Source: Haloterrigena salina JCM 13891
GTDB taxonomy: Archaea; Halobacteriota; Halobacteria; Halobacteriales; Natrialbaceae
Direction: 5' to 3'
Assembly: GCF_000337495.1 (NCBI RefSeq)
Contig: NZ_AOIS01000067.1
Coordinates: forward strand, 62,001 to 126,000
Length of the DNA stretch: 64,000 nt
A model generated the notes under the pieces. It made no database searches. It saw only the letters and a list, made by a program, of their open reading frames with translations, and was not told where the DNA came from. Each line of letters opens with the position of its first letter. The first letter of the stretch is position 1. Position numbers and translations under genes: made by a program. Positions 45,160 to 51,194 of the stretch are shown here, in pieces.

Positions 45160-46148
45160 CTAGAGGTCTTCGATGAAGTCGCGTCGCTGTTCCATCTTTT
45201 CGCGGTCGGTGCGTCTGTCGTAGTGGCGCTCGAGGATGTCCGAAGAGACATCGCAGCGGTCGCTGAGGATCTTCTCGGGGATGTCCTCGCGGAGTGGGTA
45301 GGTGATCGCTCCACGCCGAATCGTGTGCGGCGAGAGGCTACTGGGACTCCTTGAGTAGTGTCCGTACTCGGTCGCTTCGCAGTCCGATGGCTCGCGGCCG
45401 TGCGGGCAATCCTTGATCATACAGGGCTGTGTGAGTCGGTATACCTCCGACCGAATCTGCCCGGAGCTCAGCCGGCCCTTGCGGCTCGTCACGAGCGGTT
45501 CTCGTCCGTGCTCGTCCACGACATCGTGCCGGTGGAACCGGATGTACTCGTCAAGGACGTCGCAGTAGTAGTCGTCGAGCGCGATCGGCCGCTCCGCTGG
45601 CTCCTGCTTCTTCAGCGGCGTCTCGGTATCGGGACGGTGTCGCAGCCAGAAGCACTGCTCGTCTGGCTCGTAGTCCTCGAGGTCGACCGCTCGTAGACTC
45701 CCAAGGCGAATCCCGTGTGCCAGAGGATCGCCATGATAACGTGCTCGCGGCTCGCGTGCTTGTACCGCTCGAGGTAGCCGATGATCTTCTTCGCGCGATC
45801 GTCGTCAAGCAGTTCGTCGCGCGCTTCCTCGCTGCGGTCGACATCGGGGAGCTTCACGCACTCGCGCATCCCCGGTTCGACAGCGTCGATCGACGCGCAG
45901 AACTCGAGGAAGACGCGCAACGTCGCGGGCTGGCCGCCCAGCGTGACGATGTTCACGTCCTGCTGTCGCCAAACGCGGTAGCGATGCAGGCCGCGGCCGG
46001 TGAGATCGTTGAGGTTGTCGATTCCCTCCTTAGTACACCACTCGACGAACGCGTCCAGCCGGTACTTGTGGTTCTGGAGGGTTTTCTTGCTGATCTCGAG
46101 TTCACGGTGCGAGACGTAGAGTTCCACCGCCTCGCGTGGTGAGGTCAG
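45160..46148 (-). pseudogene. Tyrosine recombinase/integrase with a frameshift in the first catalytic-arginine motif
   Basis: Two frames together encode one XerC/D-type integrase. The N-terminal part runs from TSPREAVELYVSHRELEISK, through the SAM-like binding region, to IMAILWHTG. The next bases (around 45712-45714) lack one G, so the expected GIRLGSLRAVDLEDY reads out of frame. The second frame continues through LSPHTIRRGAITYP (HxxR) to the Tyr nucleophile in ILERHYDRRTDREK. The shift removes the first catalytic arginine in frame. A clear start codon is also lacking: upstream codons overlap the next, opposite-strand gene. It lies just beyond the 3' end of tRNA-Ala, as integrases do. Confidence 0.85.
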
Positions 46149-46213
46149 CCCAAGGGACGGCCCGACCGCAATTGGAACCTCTGAATCGTAATGAACCGAA
46201 ACCCGCCTGCTGG

Positions 46214-46534
46214 ATGTGTACGCTTGACGAGCGAATTCTTGAGCATCTGGCAGATGATTCGTGGTCGACACTGCGGCATATATCTCGGACAATCAATCTT
46301 ACTGCTTCACGCGGGCAGGTTGAAGAGCGATGTCAGTTACATTCTCAGGTTGGGTTAGTTGCTCCGATATTTGAGAACAGCAATATGTACGAGATTACTT
46401 ATGAAGGTCAAGAATATCTCGCTGGGAACTCGACGTTGAGAATCGATTCTACCCGTCACCTCAATTCAGTTGACTTTCAGATGTCGAAGGAAACAAGTCA
46501 TATTATTGTAGTTCTAGTTCATCATGAAGATTGA
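46214..46534 (+). CDS. PhiH1-repressor-like winged-helix protein
   Basis: A 106-residue protein beginning MCTLDERILEHLADDSWSTL, with recognition region TASRGQVEERCQLHSQVGLV and wing MYEITYEGQEYLAGN, as in haloarchaeal virus PhiH1 repressor-like regulators. Relatives usually start with a short ...KPAxWM segment; here an ATG at 46190 would give it if one A were present in the following AAA run, so the start may be damaged. It stands beside the integrase as expected of an integrated element's regulator. It overlaps the next gene by 11 bp. Confidence 0.7.
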   Translation: MCTLDERILEHLADDSWSTLRHISRTINLTASRGQVEERCQLHSQVGLVAPIFENSNMYEITYEGQEYLAGNSTLRIDSTRHLNSVDFQMSKETSHIIVVLVHHED

Positions 46535-47198
46535 ACGTCGAACTGTGGTAGGTAGCGCAGGAACAGTATTACTGTCTACCTTTGCAGGCTGTCTGGGAAA
46601 TGATAATGAAGAGCAAATAACCAATAATTCGAATGAAAACGATGACGAACAACTAACCAATGATGGAGAGCAATCTAGCGACAATAAGAAAAGTGAATTA
46701 CCCGCTCCTCACGTTGTTAACCGATATTATCCTGAGCCGCGTGCGGCCTCAATTAGCAATCATCACCAAACAGGTAACACATACGAATTCACAGTTGAAA
46801 TAGAAAATACAGGAGATGGTGGTGATATTAGTACGATGATGGTTTGGTTAGATAATCCGAACGACAACGTATATGGACCCAATAGTCACCCAGTACCAGA
46901 AACAGAACGGACACGGTACTTCAGTTCAGGGGAACGGAAGAAAATATCAGTCACTTCGGAAGGACGAGACGAATATGGGGGATACGGATTCCGGATCTGG
47001 AGCGCTGAAATCAGCGTTGAGGTCAAAAATGAGGGTGGAAGAGGAGCGGTAGAAATTCGATTGATGGATGGTGATAATGTTGTCAAATATGCTGAACCGA
47101 TAATAGAGGCTGGAGCAACTGAATCTTTCAAATTTGATAGGAACTTTTCAGATCCTGCTCCTAGTGAAGTAAGTATTGAAGTAGAATCTGCTGAGTAA
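46524..47198 (+). CDS. AT-rich hypothetical lipoprotein, 224 aa
   Basis: A secreted lipoprotein with KIERRTVVGSAGTVLLSTFAGC (signal and lipobox at residues 2-23, shown in part), an Asn/Asp/Glu/Gln-rich linker, then beta-sandwich-like strands (TYEFTVEIENTGDGGDISTM, AEISVEVKNEGG, EVSIEVESAE). The arrangement resembles CARDB/FxLYD-type surface domains. Base composition is clearly AT-rich against the chromosome. It is probably cargo of the integrated element; function unknown. Confidence 0.8.
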   Translation: MKIERRTVVGSAGTVLLSTFAGCLGNDNEEQITNNSNENDDEQLTNDGEQSSDNKKSELPAPHVVNRYYPEPRAASISNHHQTGNTYEFTVEIENTGDGGDISTMMVWLDNPNDNVYGPNSHPVPETERTRYFSSGERKKISVTSEGRDEYGGYGFRIWSAEISVEVKNEGGRGAVEIRLMDGDNVVKYAEPIIEAGATESFKFDRNFSDPAPSEVSIEVESAE

Positions 47199-47204
47199 CT
47201 ATTA

Positions 47205-47440
47205 CAACCAATTGACCTTCTCTCGTTATCGTTTCTGAGCCTCGGGGCTGTAGCTTCCTCGATAATGCTTAAAAAAACGTCTCGAGATCGTTCCAGTCAC
47301 CCCAGTCGCACACTAGATGCGGATCGACATCAGCAGAAGCGAGCGCGGTCGCCCAAGTCCGTCGAAGATCGTGGAAGCCGAGATGGTCCCATCCGGCATC
47401 TTCCGTCTCGTCATACAGGCGGTTGACCGTTGAGCGAACC
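47205..47440 (-). pseudogene. C-terminal remnant of a second tyrosine integrase
   Basis: On the reverse strand the sequence reads STVNRLYDETEDAGWDHLGF then HDLRRTWATALASADVDPHL and VCDWGDWNDLETF. These are the HxLR and WG motifs of haloarchaeal integrases. After LETF a run of seven T creates a stop; with six T it would continue FKHYRGSYSPEAQKR, which includes the Tyr nucleophile. A further stop follows KR. It is thus a decayed integrase tail, distinct from the one beside the tRNA. Confidence 0.75.
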
Positions 47441-47566
47441 CACCGTCAGAGTGACCGTGTACTTGTAATCTTAACGGGCGACGAGTTGGACGGTGCGTCG
47501 CGCACGTCGTCGACCGTTCGGATAGTCGTCGCGAGATCTAAACACATACCTCACGTAGGACGGTAT

Positions 47567-48514
47567 TTAGCGATACACTGCAATCGGGGAGATAGCCACA
47601 TCTGGATATGAAACTTTAAATCCAAAGTCTTTACCAAGATCCCCAATCACTTGTAGCATATCACCTAGATCAGAATCATCTTCTTCGACTGGATCATCAG
47701 TTGGCGGTTCAGTAATGGTGTCTACCCTAGCAATTATTGTAGCACTAGGTATGGAATTGTTTTGATATTTCGCGATCAGCTCAACTGGTTCTGTTTCCAA
47801 TTTCTCCTCCTGAAGCAATGCCCAAAAATCCATATTCGTGTCTCCTCCAATAGGCGCCTTACCAACAACCATCTCACTGTACGCCTGTGGCAAAACGTTT
47901 TCAAACATTTCAAACAAAGGGCCGAGTGTCTCAAACATTTGTTGAGCATCCCTCAATTCTTTCCATTCTTCAACATCAGACTCGTCCATCATATCGCCTC
48001 CCTCTATCTCGCTTATTTGACCGATGAAACGCTCCAAATCATCTGCTGAATCTAAAAATCCGTTTAGAAGTTCAAAGCTAGACTGGAAATCTCGAAGTTG
48101 TAGTTCTATATTAATTCGGATGATGTCTCCTTCACATATATCTCTTTGAAGGGCAGCCTGTATCTCTTGTTCGTTTAGGTCATTGATATCATGGAACCAG
48201 TCATCTTCGTATCCTTCTAACCATTCTTCGAGCAAGGTGAAATGGTAGTGGTGAAGTGCCTTATTATCTTCAGTTCGTGAGGTTGACCCTTCAGTTGTCA
48301 TCTGTTCTCCTTTAACCGATGAACTAACCCCACCTCCAGGTCCGAAGAGGAAACCTCGAACTCGGCCCATTATCCTTTCAGTCTCTTGTTCTGATTCACT
48401 TTCTGCTTCTATTCGCTCTTGCACATATCCCTGATCTAATCTAGCCGAGATAGATTTTACTCGATCCATGTCTAGATACACAAAGCCGGGAACTCGTTCA
48501 CTTGAAGTGGTCAT
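47567..48514 (-). CDS. DUF6414-like protein in AT-rich accessory DNA
   Basis: A 315-residue cytoplasmic protein. The start VPGFVYLDMDRVKSISARLD followed by QGYVQERIEAESES resembles DUF6414 (a conserved 'YLD...V.S..A....G' opening). A Gly/Ser segment (FLFGPGGGVSSSVKGEQ) and a Glu-rich helical centre follow, ending SYPDVAISPIAVYR. The gene is AT-rich, between an integrase relic and a truncated small ORF. DUF6414 members often sit in accessory regions of bacteria and archaea; a defence or phage-related role would be speculation. Confidence 0.65.
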   Translation of the reverse strand: MTTSSERVPGFVYLDMDRVKSISARLDQGYVQERIEAESESEQETERIMGRVRGFLFGPGGGVSSSVKGEQMTTEGSTSRTEDNKALHHYHFTLLEEWLEGYEDDWFHDINDLNEQEIQAALQRDICEGDIIRINIELQLRDFQSSFELLNGFLDSADDLERFIGQISEIEGGDMMDESDVEEWKELRDAQQMFETLGPLFEMFENVLPQAYSEMVVGKAPIGGDTNMDFWALLQEEKLETEPVELIAKYQNNSIPSATIIARVDTITEPPTDDPVEEDDSDLGDMLQVIGDLGKDFGFKVSYPDVAISPIAVYR

Positions 48515-48585
48515 ATTTCTACTAATGATTAGTATGTTAAGATACCTGTGGTAGGAGGCCGCATAACCAGATAGTTGATTCTCTT

Positions 48586-48663
48586 TTATCTTTTGGAAAA
48601 GTCAGCGACAAACTGTAGGTGACAGATAGAGTACGTTCCGTCTGGAGCCGAATTGTCTGTCAT
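48586..48663 (-). pseudogene. Truncated small ORF (25 codons) behind a copy of the shared promoter motif
   Basis: An ATG at 48663 opens a short frame, MTDNSAPDGTYSICHLQFVA, stopping at 48586 as the sequence turns AT-rich. A good copy of the shared promoter core (48712-48733, reverse strand) lies 70 bases upstream of this ATG, and the mirror gene behind the paralogous promoter at 58.9 kb is the DUF7123 gene, 66 bases from its core. I infer a small gene cut off by insertion of the AT-rich segment. Confidence 0.4.
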
Positions 48664-48711
48664 GTGTTCGTTCAGCGCTCTGCCACCACCGTGACCAAGG
48701 AACCCTTCCGT

Positions 48712-48820
48712 TCGAGGAACGCGGCCCTCAATACCACAACCGGCGCTCGAGGTGACGATGCTCAGTATCTAGGGGTACCCACGCGACCGTCGCTTCGACT
48801 ATTGAGAGCCCGGTTCTTCG
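48712..48820. promoter_or_regulatory. Divergent promoter module of the curlin-like gene (two cores around a CTAG box)
   Basis: A rightward core TATTGAG (48800-48806), N9, CTTCGA (from 48816) lies 75 bases before the curlin-like ATG. A leftward core TATTGAG (48733-48727), N9, CCTCGA points at the truncated small ORF. Between them CTCAGTATCTAGGGGT (48761-48776) starts 39 bp before the rightward core. The layout matches 58.89-59.0 kb almost base for base in spacing. The TAYTRAG part may be the TATA-like element and the CTAG box an activator or repressor site (inference). Confidence 0.6.
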
Positions 48821-48874
48821 AACGATGCGGGTCTGGATCCACGTGGAGTTCGACGGAACTCCGAAGAGACGACC

Positions 48875-49498
48875 ATGAAACGAACCCTACGCATTACGGT
48901 TGCACTGGTGTTCGCCGTGGCACTCGTCGGTGCCCTGGCGAGCGGCAGTGCGCTCGCATCCCCGAGCGATTGTACGTACACCGACTACTGTAACGACGCC
49001 GACGTCGATCAGTCCAACGCCGCCGACGTCTTCCAGAACGGTTTCGGAAACGACGCTGACGTCGACCAGCGCAACAAAGCAGGCGTCTTCCAGGACGGCA
49101 AGTACAACGACGCTGACGTCGACCAGCGCAACAAAGCAGGCGTCTTCCAGGACGGCAAGTACAACGACGCCGACGTCGATCAGCGCAACAAAGCAGGCGT
49201 CTTCCAGGACGGCAAGAACAACGACGCCGACGTCGACCAGCGCAACAAGGCGCTCGTCGATCAGGACGGCAAGAACAACAACGCTGACGTGACCCAGCGC
49301 AACGAGGCGCTCGTCGATCAGGACGGCAAGAATAACGACGCCGACGTCGACCAGCGCAACAAGGCGATCGTCGACCAGGACGGCAAGAACAACGACGCCA
49401 GCGTCGACCAGCGCAACACCGCCACCGTCGACCAGGACGGCAAGCACAACAACGCCGACGTCGATCAGGAGAACACCGCCGTCATCGATCAGCGCTAA
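48875..49498 (+). CDS. Secreted curlin-like repeat protein (putative amyloid subunit)
   Basis: A 207-residue protein: Sec-type signal peptide (residues 1-28, ending GSALA), a short segment with two cysteines (CTYTDYC), then nine 19-residue repeats from residue 40 to the end. The unit is NDADVDQRNKAGVFQDGKY, so each repeat holds two N-x-A-x-V-x-Q strands and a Q-x-G-x-x-N turn, the hallmark of CsgA/CsgB curlin repeats. Curlin subunits form extracellular amyloid fibres for adhesion and biofilm. No CsgG, CsgE or CsgF homologue is visible, so export would be by the general secretory route. Two similarly exported genes follow. Confidence 0.85.
   Translation: MKRTLRITVALVFAVALVGALASGSALASPSDCTYTDYCNDADVDQSNAADVFQNGFGNDADVDQRNKAGVFQDGKYNDADVDQRNKAGVFQDGKYNDADVDQRNKAGVFQDGKNNDADVDQRNKALVDQDGKNNNADVTQRNEALVDQDGKNNDADVDQRNKAIVDQDGKNNDASVDQRNTATVDQDGKHNNADVDQENTAVIDQR
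48992..49495 (+). repeat. Nine tandem 57-bp coding repeats
   Basis: These encode the 19-residue curlin-like units, eight full and one partial. Units two to four (about 49049-49219) are nearly identical in DNA, indicating recent duplication; later units diverge at the strand-2 position (AGVF, ALVD, AIVD, ATVD). Confidence 0.9.
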
Positions 49499-49508
49499 TC
49501 CGATAGCC

Positions 49509-49570
49509 GACGCTCCCCGTAGCGAACTCGCGAAGCACCGCGACCGAGAGCCCGTCTCGAGGGGAGCGTC
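49509..49570 (+). terminator. Inverted repeat after the curlin-like gene
   Basis: GACGCTCCCC (49509-49518) and GGGGAGCGTC (49561-49570) are perfect 10-bp complements eleven bases beyond the curlin-like stop, enclosing 42 nt. It could terminate most transcripts, giving more curlin mRNA than downstream mRNA, or act as a processing or stability element. No T-run follows. Confidence 0.4.
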
Positions 49571-49595
49571 CGGACTATCGACCGAGAGACCCCCG

Positions 49596-50372
49596 ATGAC
49601 GAAGAAGACGAAAGCGACAGCGACCGAAGACGAGCCGACTCGCATCGGTGATTCGATTCGTCGTCTGATGCCCGGAGCCACAGCCGTCCTGCTGCTACTC
49701 GCCGTCGCAGGAGGGACCGTGCTGGGGCTGCCGGCAGCGGGGACCGGTCCCGCGGACGACCCGACGAGCGGCGCGACGGACGCGGAGGCTGCTGACGACG
49801 TGAACGTAACCGTCGAGATCGACTGTGACGAGAGCGCCGTGCTGGTTACCGCACCCGACGACGCCGAGTACGGACTCAGCGTCGTGAACGTGGGTCCGTC
49901 GGGGACCAGCACGAGCACCGCGAAACGGGCCCCGCTCGCGGGGAACGCGACGGTTACGGTAGACGACGCCGACATCGTATACGCGTTCGTCACTGACGCG
50001 TTGACCGGGGAGCCGATCACGTCGGCCGTAGCACAGTGCGTCGAAGAACCGCGAACGGAGACGACCGACGGGCCGTCGATAGCCGTCGACTGCAACGAGA
50101 GCGCCGTCCGGTTTACGGCGCCCGACGCCGTCGCGTACACGGCTCGGGTGTCGTCAGTCGACGTCTCGCCGACGGGTGCGTCGACCGGCACCGTGAGCGG
50201 AACCGTGACGGGGAACGCGACGGTACCGATCGGAGACGAGCTGATCGTCGCGCTCGCGTCGACCGACGACGCCGACGACCCGATCGTGGCGATCCGAGAC
50301 TGCGGTCGGACCGCAGGCGACGAGCGCTCGCCGGCAGCGGAGCCGTGCTCGAGCGACTCGTCGGACTCGTGA
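49596..50372 (+). CDS. Exported/membrane-anchored protein with two cysteine-bracketed repeats
   Basis: A 258-residue protein with a polar N-terminus, one hydrophobic segment (ATAVLLLLAVAGGTVLGLPA, about residues 28-47) and an acidic extracellular part of two homologous units. Unit one begins VEIDCDESAVLVTAPDDAEY and unit two begins IAVDCNESAVRFTAPDAVAY; each ends near a second cysteine (VAQC, IRDC). Same strand and 98 bp behind the curlin-like gene, so probably part of the same system: anchor, nucleator or partner are possibilities, none shown. Confidence 0.75.
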   Translation: MTKKTKATATEDEPTRIGDSIRRLMPGATAVLLLLAVAGGTVLGLPAAGTGPADDPTSGATDAEAADDVNVTVEIDCDESAVLVTAPDDAEYGLSVVNVGPSGTSTSTAKRAPLAGNATVTVDDADIVYAFVTDALTGEPITSAVAQCVEEPRTETTDGPSIAVDCNESAVRFTAPDAVAYTARVSSVDVSPTGASTGTVSGTVTGNATVPIGDELIVALASTDDADDPIVAIRDCGRTAGDERSPAAEPCSSDSSDS

Positions 50373-50514
50373 GCGACCGGTCGGCATCCCGCCGCGCACG
50401 CGGTGTGATCCCGACGGCGCTCTCTCCCCAGGTAGCGCTTCGGCCCCGAAAATTCGCATTTTTCAGGGCGATCGTTTCCGAGGCGCCCGCTATCGCTCCC
50501 CGCTGAAAGCGCAA

Positions 50515-50541
50515 CAGTCGCCCGCCGACGACCGGCGACTG
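50515..50541 (+). promoter_or_regulatory. Stem-loop 14 bases before the third gene of the curlin-like set
   Basis: CAGTCGCC (50515-50522) pairs with GGCGACTG (50534-50541) across an 11-nt loop. It ends 14 bases before the ATG at 50556, so it could affect translation start or mark an RNA end. Confidence 0.35.
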
Positions 50542-50555
50542 ACGACCGACGACCA

Positions 50556-51095
50556 ATGTTCGAACACGACACGTCCGATTCGGTTTCGAAACGCAGCGTC
50601 CTCAAAGCGGTCGCGACGCTCCTTAGCGGGGCGACGCTGCTCACCGCACGAACCAGCGCTCGGACCGGGGAGCGATTCGACTTCGAGATCACGGAGCTGA
50701 CCGCGGAGACCGTCACCGCTCGCGTGCGCGTCTCGGCGGCGCTCGCGACGCACCTCCGGGAGGTGCCGAGTCAGATCGTTCTCGGACACCGCGACCAGTT
50801 CGGTCTCTCGGAAACGGACTCGACCGCGATCGACGACGCGACCGTCGAACGAACGTCCGAGGACGGCGTCGCCACGCCAGACGTAATGGCCAGCTTCGAA
50901 CGCACGGACGTGAACGCGAACGCGAATCGGTACGTCGTTACGATGCAGTTTCGCACTCGAGAGATCGATTTCTCCGGAGCCGAGATCGAGGACGGGATGC
51001 TGACGATGGGGCTGTTCGTTCCCCGGCTCGGATCGGAAACGGAATCGGCCGTGGTCACAGACGAGATCGAGAGCAGTCCGATCGACCTCGAGTAG
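50556..51095 (+). CDS. Hypothetical secreted protein, third gene of the curlin-like set
   Basis: A 179-residue protein with a Ser/Lys N-terminus and hydrophobic signal (KRSVLKAVATLLSGATLLTA), then a beta-rich domain: FDFEITELTAETVTARVRVS, RYVVTMQFRTREIDFSGAEI and MLTMGLFVPRLGSE. No cysteines and no lipobox. It follows the two preceding exported genes on the same strand after 183 bp. Family unknown. Confidence 0.7.
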   Translation: MFEHDTSDSVSKRSVLKAVATLLSGATLLTARTSARTGERFDFEITELTAETVTARVRVSAALATHLREVPSQIVLGHRDQFGLSETDSTAIDDATVERTSEDGVATPDVMASFERTDVNANANRYVVTMQFRTREIDFSGAEIEDGMLTMGLFVPRLGSETESAVVTDEIESSPIDLE

Positions 51096-51194
51096 GCCTC
51101 CGTCTCCGCGATGACGTCCGCCGCGGTCTCGACGCGGACTCGAGTGCTGCGGTTCCGGACCTCGCGTCGCCGGCGTCGCGTTCGATCGCGATCT

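Noticed and set aside
48992-49495. CRISPR array
   Set aside because: The repeats are contiguous 57-bp coding units without unique spacers and remain in frame.
48887-50716. Reverse-strand 609-residue Val/Asp repeat frame
   Set aside because: It is the antisense reading of the curlin-like 57-bp repeats, whose rightward product has a signal peptide and the curlin pattern. Repetitive DNA naturally gives repetitive antisense frames.
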